Source: Dunaliella salina
Taxonomy: Eukaryota; Chlorophyta; Chlorophyceae; Chlamydomonadales; Dunaliellaceae
Assembly (NCBI GenBank): GCA_002284615.2
Contig: MU069440.1
Location: forward strand, 590,579 to 615,305
Reading direction: 5' to 3'
Length of the DNA: 24,727 bases
Positions within the stretch are counted from its first letter, which is position 1. Every line of letters starts with the position of its first letter. The notes under the pieces were generated by a model. That model searched no databases, was not told the DNA's origin, and worked only from the letters and a program-made list of their open reading frames with translations. Positions 12,128 to 19,427 of this stretch are shown here, one piece after another. A program made the position numbers and the translations under genes.

Positions 12128-13212
12128 NNNNNNNNNNNNNNNNNNNNNNNNNNNNNNNNNNNNNNNNNNNNNNNNNNNNNNNNNNNNNNNNNNNNNNNNN
12201 NNNNNNNNNNNNNNNNNNNNNNNNNNNNNNNNNNNNNNNNNNNNNNNNNNNNNNNNNNNNNNNNNNNNNNNNNNNNNNNNNNNNNNNNNNNNNNNNNNNN
12301 NNNNNNNNNNNNNNNNNNNNNNNNNNNNNNNNNNNNNNNNNNNNNNNNNNNNNNNNNNNNNNNNNNGTGTGTGTGTGTGCGCGCGCGCGCATGCGCGCGT
12401 GCGTGCGTGTGCGCGTGCGCACGCGCAAGCTTGATCTTGCATGTGTGAATGTGTGTGCATATGTGTGTATGAAGTGGGCGAGACATGCATGCACCTCTGG
12501 GCACTCAAAATGCCCGATGTAGGCTTGCATGATGCGCATTTGATTGAAAGCGGGGACTCCCTCATCAGTTGCTATGTGAGCTTCTCACCTGGCAGGGAGA
12601 TGTTGGCATCATACCACTGGGCTGACATGACCGTCTCAATGCTGTCAGCAATCAGGTCCCGCGACTGCAGGCTGTAGCTCATACCATCTGTGCCCATGGA
12701 TATGCCATCTGACACCCCAATGGTGTTGAACCTGAAGCCCACCATGCCTGCCTCCTGCACGCCCAGCTTCACCTCCTCCGCCAGCTTCATGAGGTGCATG
12801 TTACAGGGATTACCCTCGTACCACACCGAGGAAATGCCCACTTGCGGCTTGCCCATGTCCTCTGGCTTCAAGCCAGTGGCGTACAGCATGGCCTGGCTGG
12901 CGCCCTGGGACTTGGGCTGCGTAATCCGAGAGCTGTAACGGTTCAGGCCTGCGTGGGGGCGCGGGGTGTTCCGGTCGAAATGGCTTTCCTTGCATGTCCT
13001 GCATCACGGGCGGCGCCCTAATCCGGAACGAAAGCTTTCGACAACGAGCAGAAAATAAACGGACGATTGATGTATTGTGCGGAGCGCATGAGCTGACCTG
13101 CAGGGACCTGGGGCTGCGAGGACGCCAAGCATCGCACCGATGTGGTCCTCGACTTCGAGGCCACGGCCCTCTTCCCGCCAAAGGGCAGAGGGGCACCTGA
13201 CTGTTTCAACAT
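438..13212 (-). CDS. ilvD: Dihydroxy-acid dehydratase, plastid-targeted; first 8 exons, 3' end outside window
   Basis: The enzyme dehydrates 2,3-dihydroxy-3-methylbutanoate and its isoleucine-pathway homologue to 2-oxo acids in valine, isoleucine and leucine synthesis, using an Fe-S cluster; in plants and algae it acts in the plastid. I read these exons on the minus strand: 13212-13098, 12948-12589, 11761-11615, 10026-9946, 9359-9236, 4824-4687, 3262-3151 and 513-438. All introns are GT-AG, the phases agree at every junction, and together they give 384 codons of a family usually 560-600 residues long. Exon 1 encodes a Ser/Arg/Ala-rich leader containing SVRCLASS, followed by [17 protein letters not shown]. 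Conserved motifs are WYEGNPCN (exon 2, Fe-S Cys), GVSDGISMG (exon 2), GCDKNMPG (exon 3, Cys, metal-binding Asp and the Lys carbamylated in this family), [18 protein letters not shown] (exons 4/5), [11 protein letters not shown] (exon 6) and [14 protein letters not shown] (exon 7). An in-frame TAG 21 bases upstream supports the ATG. Exon 8 ends after DCMTVT, so about 200 residues lie beyond position 1. Confidence 0.96.
514..1160 (-). repeat. Intron 7, acceptor side: tandem copies of the 3' splice region
   Basis: The true acceptor of exon 8 is preceded on the minus strand by a segment reading tccttacatcattgcgtgct then cttctgctgcag. Diverged copies of this segment appear near 640, 761, 869, 981, 1080 and 1132 at roughly 110-base spacing. 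On the plus strand each reads like cctgcggcagaggaacgcg followed by caatgatg. The copy ending near 648 also repeats the first 10 codons of exon 8 ([10 protein letters not shown]) at about 615-648. The interspersed segments share a caatgttgtttgtt and gtcagacaccatagaggtctc motif. Confidence 0.8.
1187..1292 (-). mobile_element. Short MITE-like element with TTGGCCAATTC ends
   Basis: Both ends carry the near-palindrome AATTGGCCAA: 1187-1201 reads gaattggccaatgcc and 1279-1292 reads ggaattggccaacc. Read on the minus strand the element starts ggttggccaattcc, the same end as the element at 10594-10708. It has no coding capacity, and I could not define a target-site duplication. It may simply be a repeated palindrome. 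Confidence 0.35.
1441..1830. repeat. Minisatellite of about 145 bases containing (CCA)n tracts
   Basis: Three successive units share gcctgcccaacattatgaga near 1520 and 1670 and a diverged version near 1811. Each carries an expanded ACC/CCA trinucleotide tract (about 1450-1490, 1578-1640 and 1729-1775). The units lie in intron 7 of the dehydratase gene. The His-, Thr-, Pro- or Val-rich frames through the tracts are by-products of the repeat, not genes. Confidence 0.8.
1831..2500. other. Intron 7 interior, no gene recognised
   Basis: This stretch has no exon of the dehydratase, no long frame with recognisable motifs and no clear tandem repeat. It is assigned to intron 7 because exons 7 and 8 join in phase across it. 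Confidence 0.6.
2502..2643. repeat. Two adjacent stem-loops (twin inverted repeats)
   Basis: The first stem is 2502-2518 (atatacgttgtgtttgt) with a perfect 17-base inverted copy at 2537-2553; the pairing can extend inward with one mismatch around gagc. The second stem is 2559-2584 with an inverted copy at 2618-2643 (26 bases, two mismatches). Both hairpins share gagcgtgcac near the base of the loop, so the two structures are related in sequence. They lie in intron 7. They could be a foldback element or MITE, or structured RNA in the pre-mRNA. Confidence 0.8.
2690..3150 (-). repeat. Intron 7, donor side: tandem copies of the exon 7 end and its donor
   Basis: The end of exon 7 ([14 protein letters not shown], then donor gtgcgg) is copied almost intact at about 2930-3006. 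A diverged copy lies at about 2810-2850 and a weaker one near 2750-2775. Each is preceded on the plus strand by a spacer resembling aatgctagccagctgtacca near 2706, 2887 and 3083, giving a unit of about 190 bases. The 2930-3006 copy keeps the GT donor and an open frame, so it is a plausible duplicate exon end. Confidence 0.8.
3269..3341. repeat. (GT)n microsatellite just upstream of the exon 7 acceptor
   Basis: About 36 GT units lie on the plus strand. On the gene strand this is a (CA)n tract ending only a few bases before the acceptor catgtag at 3263-3269. It therefore occupies the place where a pyrimidine tract is expected. Confidence 0.95.
3633..4686 (-). repeat. Intron 6: about eight tandem copies of the exon 6 end and its donor
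   Basis: Units of about 121-124 bases repeat. On the plus strand, caagggcattctc occurs near 3898, 4021, 4144, 4268, 4386, 4508 and 4631, with a diverged copy near 3709; the true exon carries it at about 4748. Each unit contains roughly 75 bases of exon 6, translating on the minus strand as variants of [23 protein letters not shown], followed by the donor region gtgtgc or gtgcgc. The copy near 3955 has lost the GT. Stop codons and substitutions show that most copies cannot all be coding exons. One extra partial copy at about 3727-3793 is inverted. Confidence 0.9.
4830..4995 (-). repeat. Intron 5, acceptor side: four tandem copies of the 3' splice region
   Basis: On the plus strand a 47-base unit (gcactggcatgagtaaacaa, then tgtggagcgtg) occurs about four times. 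The copy nearest exon 6 contains the true acceptor, which on the minus strand reads gctagtgcag before GTAC. The other copies end gccagtgcac and mostly lack the AG. Confidence 0.85.
5000..5699. other. Intron 5 interior, no gene recognised
   Basis: No exon or recognisable coding motif was found. Minor features are a ggttacaa direct repeat near 5341-5357, which recurs in inverted orientation near 9155-9172, and an A/G-rich stretch at 5630-5700 next to the DNA transposon. Confidence 0.5.
5707..7063. mobile_element. Non-autonomous hAT-like DNA transposon (outer element)
   Basis: The ends form terminal inverted repeats: CAGGGATGGGTCA at 5707-5719 and its inverted counterpart at 7051-7063 (CAGGGATGGATCA on the minus strand). 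ATAGCAT is directly repeated on both sides (5700-5706 and 7064-7070). A CAGGG start is typical of hAT ends. The usual hAT duplication is 8 bases; here 7 are visible, which one lost base would explain. The body is AT-rich, encodes no transposase and is interrupted by a second element. It sits in intron 5. Confidence 0.75.
6071..6655. mobile_element. Non-autonomous hAT-like DNA transposon nested in the outer element
   Basis: The terminal inverted repeats are CAGGCTTGCACTCCCACG at 6071-6088 and, on the minus strand from 6655, CAGGCTTGCACACCCACG. They match at 17 of 18 positions. A perfect 8-base target duplication AGTATATA flanks the element (6063-6070 and 6656-6663). Subterminal regions repeat motifs such as acggttcg, aaaccgt and tttacgattt in both orientations, as expected for transposase-binding sites. 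No transposase is encoded. Confidence 0.85.
7123..7830. repeat. Degenerate tandem repeat of about 100 bases, family shared with intron 3
   Basis: Variants of cacaaagagactgccaggcg followed by cgagatgggctgctgcgcggctgg recur near 7200, 7290, 7520, 7610, 7690 and 7770. The first unit is preceded by aagggtgtaacagccgcaat. The same two modules, in the same order and orientation, occur at about 11008-11140 in intron 3. The frames through this region are repeat by-products. Confidence 0.7.
8005..8152 (+). repeat. Direct repeat of 57 bases separated by an AT-rich spacer
   Basis: 8005-8061 and 8096-8152 are nearly identical, differing at two or three positions. Each starts gaattgccaggtgatgactt and ends with gaattctagga. 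On the plus strand both copies read as the same peptide, [19 protein letters not shown], although the spacer carries stops. The second copy continues open for about 35 codons. This could be a fragment of a mobile-element protein, which I did not recognise, or chance. Confidence 0.7.
8160..9235. other. Intron 5, exon 5 side: no gene recognised, minor repeats
   Basis: A diverged direct repeat of about 66 bases lies at 8500-8610 (cacttcctctcccacacctcac and a related copy). (TTGTAACC)n lies near 9155-9172, and the CCTTT-rich run at 9208-9225 lies just beside the exon 5 donor. No coding exon is seen between the exon 5 donor at 9235 and the hAT-like element. Confidence 0.5.
9380..9945 (-). repeat. 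Intron 4: five tandem copies of the exon 4 end and its donor
   Basis: Units of about 103 bases have centres near 9440, 9543, 9645, 9750 and 9851. Each repeats roughly 27 bases of exon 4 (HACPGAGAC region) followed by a donor-like sequence. The true donor on the minus strand is gtaagac; the copies read gttagac, gtgcgac, gtgagac, gtgaaac and gtgagac. All five keep the GT. The rest of the unit contains gcgcagctataaccagccat and a segment resembling caatgaacaaggaaagtgtg. Confidence 0.9.
10440..11145. repeat. Intron 3: repeated modules, family shared with intron 5
   Basis: The module tgccaggggtgtaacagcca followed by caacgca occurs near 10458, 10567, 10910 and 11012. It is followed by a shared stretch with gtgtaggcttga and agagtgaatgag. 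The last copy continues into agagactgccaaatgcgaga, matching the intron 5 family. The short element at 10594-10708 interrupts the series. Confidence 0.7.
10594..10708 (+). mobile_element. Short MITE-like element with TTGGCCAATTC ends
   Basis: The left end is ggttggccaattcc (10594-10607) and the right end ggaactggccaattc (10694-10708), forming imperfect terminal inverted repeats. The interior is rich in tacgtat and atacgg motifs in both orientations. A second member lies at 1187-1292. TAG flanks both sides, possibly a 3-base duplication. Confidence 0.45.
11525..11614. repeat. Alternating CG/CA tract continuous with the intron 3 donor
   Basis: 11530-11571 is alternating purine-pyrimidine (cgcgcgtgcgcacacgcaca type) and runs into (CA)n at 11572-11605. 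On the gene strand exon 3 ends TATG, followed immediately by gtgtgtgagtgtgtgtgtg, so the donor is the first GT of a microsatellite. The alternating part has Z-DNA-forming composition. Confidence 0.85.
12064..12426. repeat. (GT)n / (GC)n tract with an assembly gap of 239 N (12128-12366)
   Basis: GT repeats lie on both sides of the run of N, and gcgcgc alternation lies at the outer edges (12082-12090 and 12379-12426). The true length of the tract is unknown. It is in intron 2 of the dehydratase gene, so the coding sequence is not affected. Any frame read through the N run is meaningless. Confidence 0.95.
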
Positions 13213-13479
13213 TTTTGGGATACCTATCGGCTACGATATTTGCGAATGCAAAACTTCGTCCTATGGAAGCCAGCACGCACAACCCGATGATTTAGCCTGC
13301 AAATGGATTTTATAGATGAAAACTTTTTGACTATGATTGCATGGCCACTTCAACCAGTGGATCGTGCTATGCTGTGCTACGCGCTCCCCAGCTCTCGTGC
13401 AAAATATCCGTGCAAAATATCCAAGGGAGCATACAAACTAATTATACAAATAGGTTTGCATAATTAATGCTAATTTTTT
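13213..13479 (-). promoter_or_regulatory. Upstream region of the dehydratase gene
   Basis: This is the sequence immediately 5' of the ATG at 13212, where the 5' UTR and core promoter are expected by position. I saw no convincing TATA box. No coding feature was found, and an in-frame TAG lies 21 bases before the ATG. The region ends where repeat-derived AT-rich sequence begins. Confidence 0.4.
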
Positions 13480-13650
13480 TAGATTTTAAAGATAAATTCA
13501 ATTTAAAATTGTGCATAACAAATCCTAAGGTAAAGAGAAAGAAAAGAAAAGAAAAGGGCGATGACGAATCTCAAATCAAAGCTAGACTTGTTGGAGAGGC
13601 TTGGATACTGCACCTCATACTTTAATTCTTTTTTTGTTCGATGCAGTAAT
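13480..13650. mobile_element. Retroelement-tail fragment plus a dispersed module
   Basis: 13495-13556 reads attgtgcataacaaatccta, then a gaaaa-rich tail, matching about 19390-19445. 13557-13630 starts gggcgatgacgaatctcaaa and contains gagaggcttggatactgcac; it matches the region 19335 down to about 19255 in opposite orientation. The two modules therefore occur in two places with different relative orientation. This suggests independent insertions or rearrangement. Confidence 0.6.
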
Positions 13651-13762
13651 GATAACGTGTAAACATTAGCCTTTAAAATCGCGCGGCTTTGCGATGGGCA
13701 GACTGAAGGGAGTGGTCATGGGGCTTGGCATGCAAGTTGCCTGTCTACTTGCATGTTTGTGA

Positions 13763-14776
13763 ATGTATCCCCTCAAGCAGCCTCTTCCCCTCCCTAAGCA
13801 GCCTGGTGGTATTGAGGAGGATGAGCTGTCAAAGCAGGATTTGAACGCTGCAAGGGCCAAATTCAGCCGCAACAAGCAGGATATGACTGTGGAGCAACAG
13901 AGCCTCTTCCCCCAGGCAAAAATTGGAAACCAGGGGCATGCCCAGTTCTTTGTTAAATGTTGGGAGGGCCTGCAATTTCTGTTCAGCAGGAAGGTGCAAG
14001 ACCAAGGTGAGTCTCAGCTAACATGCTTGCTTGCATGTCATGAATGCAACTGCTTGCAGGATGCTATTGCATGTGTGATTGCACTGTTCACCACTGGTCA
14101 AACTGTTGCTCCCTACGCCACTTTGTGATCACAAATATGCCATGCAAGCACATGTTTGGCGTCCTCAAGAGCATAGGCAAGCCATGGTCATCCCTGCCTT
14201 TCAACCTCTCGAACAGCCCGTGGTTGAATATTGACTTCAAGGTAAGCTGTTTGCTTCCTGCTCTGTCGGACCCTACCTCCTGCAAGGGTTCCTTCACGTC
14301 TTTATTGCTGCGTAGGCCTGAGAGTATGTTCTGAACATTGGCTTCAAGATTAAATTTTGGTCAGCCTTACTTCACTTGATTTGCTCCAATTCAGTGCAGG
14401 TGTAGCACATCAATCATTGGCCTAGAGCATTGTCCATGGACCAAAAATAGGTCCCGTCTAAGACACACGCAATTGAATTTGATGTCAGGTGGTCAATGCA
14501 ACGGGTGTGGCCCCAATGCGTCCTGCAAGCCTGTCTGTGGAGCCGCACCCTCCTTCACCTCCAGCTTCCTCACCACCCTCGCCTTGCCAGCCTACTGAAC
14601 CACCTAAATGTCTCCCTCCTACCTCAATCCTTGGCCCCAGCCCAGCCCCAACCTCTCCTCTCAACCCCACCCCAGCCCCACCAGCCCCAGCCCAGCCCCA
14701 CCTGCCTGCACAAGCTCCAGCATCAGTGCAGGCACCAACTCCAGCCCAGCCCCACCTGCAGCACAGGAGGCACTAG
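13763..14776 (+). CDS. SWIM zinc-finger protein, probably mobile-element derived (three exons)
   Basis: SWIM fingers bind DNA or protein and are common in MULE-type transposases and related eukaryotic elements. I read exons 13763-14006, 14060-14241 and 14489-14776 with GT-AG introns and matching phases. The joined product has FVKCWEGLQFLFSRKVQDQ, then a finger with CDC, 20 residues, and CKH (CxC...CxH), then FGVLKSIGKPWSSLPF. Exon 3 is Pro/Ala/Ser-rich with a repeated PxPAxP pattern and ends in a stop. The start is uncertain: 13763 is the first ATG of the frame, and the real protein may begin further upstream. It may be one gene with the nuclease region at 15466-16613. No transposase DDE core was found. 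Confidence 0.6.
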
Positions 14777-15465
14777 CTCGCACTGGCCCTGATCCACAAG
14801 AGCTCAGCAGTTACGAGGAGAACATGAAAAGGTGCGGGGCCGCAGCTTATAGCGGGGACACCAGGCTTTTGATGCCAGCCTTGAGGCCTGCCCTCCAGAG
14901 GTTGAGCAAACCGTGGCTGCCCACCATTTCAGTTCACAAGTTCCCTCAGCAACAGTCAATGCAACTAGCAAGCGTATGATGAGTGAGCCTATCGCTGCAG
15001 CAAGCACACCAAGAAGCGGAAGCTCATGCGCGTCACGAATAGCACTACCTGCCAGACCAAACTCTCCACCAGTCAACATTGCGGTGGCTTCAAGCAGGTG
15101 GGTATTTTTCATTCCCCTTTATGGTGAAATGCAAGTATAAAACCTGTTCTTCTGTTCCTGTTTGCTGTGATAATGCACGTATGAAATGCACCTACCTTTC
15201 CATGCTTTTCTCAATTTGATTCAATCTTTATTTGTATTATGCATGCATGGAATGCAATTTTTTCCTCATGCTGCTTTTAGCATACCTCTAGAACTAGCCT
15301 ACATTGTGTTTATTGTGTTTATTGTGTTTGCAACTTGCTGCCAGGATTTGAGGCCCTGATTATTGTGATGCATGTTGTTGAATTGCATGCTTTGTTGCAA
15401 TGTTGGCATAAGGTAGTTCTTGGGCCGACAGCTTTTTGTGTGGGCGTCTGTTTGTGTGTGTGCAG
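14777..15465 (+). other. Region between the SWIM and nuclease parts; possible internal exon
   Basis: A candidate exon at 15001-15097 starts after an AG and ends at a donor (caagcag, then gtgggt). It joins in phase to the exon starting at 15466 and gives a basic stretch KHTKKRKLMRV ... GGFKQ before VGRPKSHKR, resembling a nuclear localisation signal. Upstream the reading frame is broken, so the link back to the SWIM exons is unresolved. The (ttattgtgt)n-like run at 15305-15330 and a pyrimidine/TG stretch before 15465 look intronic. Confidence 0.35.
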
Positions 15466-16613
15466 GTGGGCAGGCCAAAGTCGCACAAGCGTTCAGCCTT
15501 TCCCGAGTTGCACCAGCCTGCTCCTGCTAGGGGATCTGCACTTTTTGCAGCAGCCATCGCTCAAGGGCAGCAAGCCAACAGTTACTCCCCAATCCCCAAA
15601 AAGCAGGCAAGGTACAGGTTGAAGCAGGCGGGCTGAGCACCCAACCTTGAGTTGTATGCTGTCAATGCTACCGAAGTGCCTTCCTTTACCCCAATGGCCA
15701 AGCCATTCCAATGGCCCGAAATCCCTACGGCACCGTCTGATCTTGCGGGTCGAGCTACCTACATTCAAGCATGGGCACTTGTCGCACACACATTTCAGCA
15801 AGGCACACAGCCTTGGCATGCTCTCCGTGCTGTCACCTGCACCGCTTCTAATATTGCATCTCTGTTGGGCTTGCTTCCTAGCAATGATGGCATGTGTTCA
15901 GAGGCATTTAGCAGGCTTTTTGGTGCTGACGAGCAGCAGCTGTCCTCCCGCTCATCATTTCCTTGCCAATGGGGCATGCGCCATGAATTGAATGGTGTGG
16001 CATCTGTGTTGAACAATTTTTCTGCGAATCAGTACACTTTTTTTTTTCAAAGTTCAATGTCCGTGTTGAACTATTGTTCTGAAATCAATTCACACATTTT
16101 TTCTAAGCTCAATGTCTAGCGCTTGTGCTTTTGAGCAAGGGCTACTGGTCATGAGCCATGACCATCCTTTTTTTCACAGGCACCATTTTTGGCATGCCCT
16201 CTGCCCCCTTTGCAATTGCTGCCTCCCCTGATGCCAAATTGGTTGGCGAGGGGGACGTGCTGCTGCTTGAAGTGAAATGTGCTTGCCCATATATTGAGAA
16301 AGATGATGGGAGAGGATGGGTCTGTACCCCCTTCAAGAAAGCATAGAGCGAGCAGGGCGTGAATGTTAGGCATTTTGTCCAGTGCCAAGTGCTGGTTGCT
16401 AGGGTTCGTTTTTGTTTGCTTGCTGGTTGGGAGATCCAGGCTTGCAAGGTTGTGCTGGTGCCCTTTGATCCAGTTTGGTGTCAGCAGGTGTTGTGCATGC
16501 TCAACACAATAGTACAGGCAGAGCTCCATTGCGCGGACAACAACCTAACTTTGCCACTATCCGAAACCACGCAGATTTCGCTGCAGCTACTAAAATGCAT
16601 TGTGAAGCGCTAG
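15466..16613 (+). pseudogene. YqaJ-type PD-(D/E)XK nuclease, broken by in-frame stops
   Basis: YqaJ-family nucleases act in viral recombination and also occur with SWIM fingers in proteins of eukaryotic mobile elements. The frame from 15466 (VGRPKSHKR...) runs through a TGA at 15634-15636 and continues in phase into TASNIASLLG and WGMRHELN. These match the start of the YqaJ fold and its catalytic Glu. A candidate intron (donor after CATGAATTGAATG, acceptor before 16181) leads to AASPDAKLVGEGDVLLLEVKCACPY, the SPD and ExK catalytic motifs. A TAG at 16344-16346 follows. In the same frame comes HFVQCQVLVARVRFCLLAGW and FDPVW, the expected QxQ helix and end of the domain. Two stops in conserved frame suggest a decaying element gene; undetected introns or sequence error are alternatives. 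Confidence 0.65.
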
Positions 16614-16664
16614 GAGAGTTGTGCAGCGTTGAGAGTGTGAAGGGGGTTGCGGATGCTCGATGGG

Positions 16665-16669
16665 TGTAA
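16665..16669 (+). terminator. TGTAA, possible poly(A) signal
   Basis: TGTAA is the usual polyadenylation signal in volvocalean green algae. One lies about 50 bases after the end of the nuclease frame. A five-base match is weak, and the call rests on position. Confidence 0.25.
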
Positions 16670-17226
16670 GGGAAGGCAAAATCAATGATTGAGAAGGCCA
16701 AAGATTAATAAAGTTCATTAGGCAGAACTTGGCAATTGGATGGTGCAGGATTCTTTTAGTTTTGAGCAGCATGGTGTGTTAGCTGGAAACAATTTGTTTC
16801 AGCAACAAAGCGTACGTGTTCATTGATTGCCATGTTTTGATCCGAATAGTAGTACAGACCTCTTGATTGCTTGTAAGGAGATGTGAATGAATGGATGTTG
16901 ATGAACATTTGATTAGGACCCATGGAAGGTACCTTTGCCATTTTATGATTTTTTGCAGTTTCTACGAGCATTCATTGTAGCAACGCTGCAAGAGAGCCCT
17001 CCATTGATTTTGCATGTGATTGATTGTCTCTCACTTATTTGAGAAGGCCTCATGCAGGGCGTTGAACATGGTTTTCATTTGGTCATTTTCAGGTTGTACA
17101 CATGCTCATTGCAGTTCAGCTGGCACATACTTTTGCATTGGCTTCCACCTTTTGCATTTTAATTACCGGAGGTACTCCCTCCAGGACTCATGCTGTGTGC
17201 ATAAAAGGGATACCCAGGATCATACA
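16670..17226. other. Intergenic, nothing recognised
   Basis: I saw no coding frame with recognisable motifs, no tandem repeat and no RNA gene. The composition is AT-richer than in the repeat regions. Confidence 0.4.
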
Positions 17227-17479
17227 GGTTGAGATTTAGATTTAGATTTAGATTTGCAATGGGGGACCTTCAGCCAGAGCGTTCAGCTGGTCGGCCAGTT
17301 TGAGAGGAAAAGCTGCTTTTAATGGATTCCAATTTTTAGGTTTACTTTTGCTCATCAGGGTTTTGGATGTAATGTTTGCTTTGTGCTCGTCTATCTTGAG
17401 CAACATGGACATTTCTTGGGTAACTTGATCATGAAGGCATGCACTCCCATGCGTACTGGGCGACCAGGCTGCAGCTGCA
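17227..17479 (-). other. Short unrecognised frame ending in an (AAATCT)n tail
   Basis: A minus-strand frame enters from the satellite region and reads LLKIDEHKANITSKTLMSKS ... KLADQLNALAEGPPLQI. Its TAA stop falls inside an (AAATCT)n run (17232-17255, GATTTA on the plus strand). A coding end directly followed by a short simple repeat resembles the 3' end of a non-LTR retroelement. I do not recognise the protein; chance is possible. Confidence 0.25.
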
Positions 17480-18265
17480 GCCCCTATGCATGCATGGATG
17501 CGGATTAGGCCACCACCCTGCAGCTGCAACCCCGAATCTTTCATGATTATAGGAAAGTAGGTATGCAGATGTTTTTGAAACATCCTATTTACCCCACAGC
17601 CAAAGTTTCAGGCAAATCGACATTATCAGTGTATGAGCAACCCAAGAGGTCATGCATCGGTGCATCATGATGGGTGCGGGTTAGGCCACCACCCTGCAGC
17701 TGCAACCCCGAATTTTTCATGATTATAGGAAAGTAAGTATGCAGATGTTTTTGAAACATCCCATTTACCCCACAGCCAAATTTTCAGGCAAATCCAGGTT
17801 ATCAGTGTATGAGCAACCAAAGGGGGCATGCATGCATGCATAAGTGTGCATTAGGCACCTAGCCTGCAGCTGCAGCACCGAACCTTTAAGAATAACAGAA
17901 AAGTGAGTATGCAGACGTTTTTAGAATACCCCATTTACCTCACAGACAAAGTTTCAGGCAAATCCAGATTATCAGTGTATTGAGCCCTCCATGTGGGCAT
18001 GCGTGCATGCGTAGGTGCGCATCAGGCACCTAGCCTGCAGCTGCAACACCAAACCTTTGAGAATTATAAAAAAGTGAGTATGCAGATGTTTTTTAAACAC
18101 CTCATTTACCCCACAGACAAAGTTTCAGGCAAATCCAGATTATCAGTGTATGAGCCCTCCAAGTGGGCATGCATGCATGGCACATCAGGCACCTAGCCTG
18201 CAGTTGCAGCACCGAACCTTTGAGACTTACAGAAAAGTGAGTATGCAGATGTTTTGTTGTAGGCA
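17480..18265. repeat. Tandem repeat of about 171 bases, about 4.5 copies
   Basis: The anchor tttcaggcaaatc recurs near 17606, 17782, 17952 and 18123 (periods about 176, 170 and 171). Each unit also carries gcctgcagctgcagcaccga, gtatgcagatgttttt, catttaccccacaga and ttatcagtgtatgagc. The last unit is cut off near 18260, shortly before the tail of retroelement copy A. Confidence 0.9.
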
Positions 18266-18350
18266 AGTCCAAGAAGTTCAGTATTGGACATCCAGAAATT
18301 TGCCCAAGTGCCTGGGCGTAACAGCGAGGGGACGCTGGCCATGACAGCCC

Positions 18351-19200
18351 CCCAAAAGAAAAGAAAAGAAAAAGAAAAACTATGTAGGCAGAGAAACTCT
18401 CCCTACATCAATTAAGGAAAAGGAGACACATTGGCACCAAAAGTGCCGTGAGTCCCCTCCACCGCAAGGTAAGAAAAGAGGGAAAGCTAATGGGGTTCTG
18501 GAGGGTTGCTGGAAGCACCTGGCTGTAGACCCTGGGTGTAGGAAGTATTTTTATTTTCAATAGCAGCGTGTGGAGACTAATTTATGGGCATATTGTACAG
18601 AATGAGCATGAAGTTGTTGGGCAAGCTTAGTGGCACAATGGTGATCCAGTCCTAGTTGTTTGAATTGCTTGAGGGTGTGCTCAGTGTAAATACTACCACC
18701 AACACCCATAAGAATAGGGTGAATTGTAACAGCTTTAGCATTAAAAAGTTTACACAGGTCTGCATGCTGCTGCTTCGCAGCTTTCAACTCATGTTCAGGC
18801 CTTGTGTCTTCGCAGAACTTAATTTCTATCAAGTGCACATGGCGTTCATTCGCATAGAAATCATGGGGTTGCCGTCCACGCCTAATTCTGGTGGTCCTCC
18901 ACGTGGACCTGTGCAAAAGATGTTCTGTTTGAATGGAAGAAACATTGTTAGAAATTGGCTTGGCAGAGAGGGGTGATCAAAATAGCATCTGGTCGACTTG
19001 TATTGACTCTTTTCCTTTCTTGAAGGTTACGAGGGAAAAAGTGAGCAGATATAGTTCTATTTGAAGCATGTGCAGGGAGTTGCAGCTTATGTTGTGCAAG
19101 TTTGAAATCGCATCCAATGTCTGTGTAGACCAGGCCTGCTCCTACAGGGCTTTTGCTGAGTGCTTTTGTAATCATTCTGCCTGCAATGTTATGGCGTTCA
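18351..19200 (-). mobile_element. Retroelement copy A, 5'-truncated
   Basis: This copy matches only the C-terminal part of the frame at 19692-22511: MITKALSKSPVGAGLVYTDI, then RPDAILITPL, then HVHLIEIKFCEDT and VGGSIYTEHTLKQF. It has a frame break between the RPD and EIK halves. Homology stops at about 19200, which is the 5' truncation. The 3' region (18351-18556) contains a hairpin at 18382-18408 and ends on the minus strand in a ttttc-rich tail. Same-strand 5' truncation with an intact 3' end is typical of non-LTR retrotransposons. Confidence 0.8.
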
Positions 19201-19204
19201 GTCC

Positions 19205-19427
19205 CCCACCTTGAATACTACATCTGAAAAAGTTAAAATTACTGATCGAATAAAAAAGAATTAACGTGTGAGGTGCAGTATCCAAGCCTCTCCAAGAAGT
19301 CTACCTTTGATGTGAGATTTGGCATCGCCCAAAAGGAAAACTACGTAGGCAGAGAAGCTCTCCCTATATCAATTATTTAAAAATAAAGTTAATTTACAAA
19401 TTGTGCATGAAAAATCCTAAGATAAAG
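19205..19427. mobile_element. Mosaic of retroelement tail pieces
   Basis: 19330-19376 is a further copy of the last roughly 47 bases of the element's 3' end, including its hairpin (19343-19369). It is flanked by the module shared with 13557-13630 (about 19255-19335, opposite orientation) and by the atgcacaattt module shared with 13495-13556. No coding content. Confidence 0.6.

Noticed and set aside
11607..12565. Long open frames through the run of N
   Set aside because: They exist only because N codons are not stops. The real coding part is exon 3 (11615-11761).
13004..13282. Alternative N-terminus in the frame of exon 2 starting at 13282
   Set aside because: A TGA at 13004-13006 separates it from exon 2. 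The spliced exon 1 (13212-13098) joins in phase and looks like a transit peptide.
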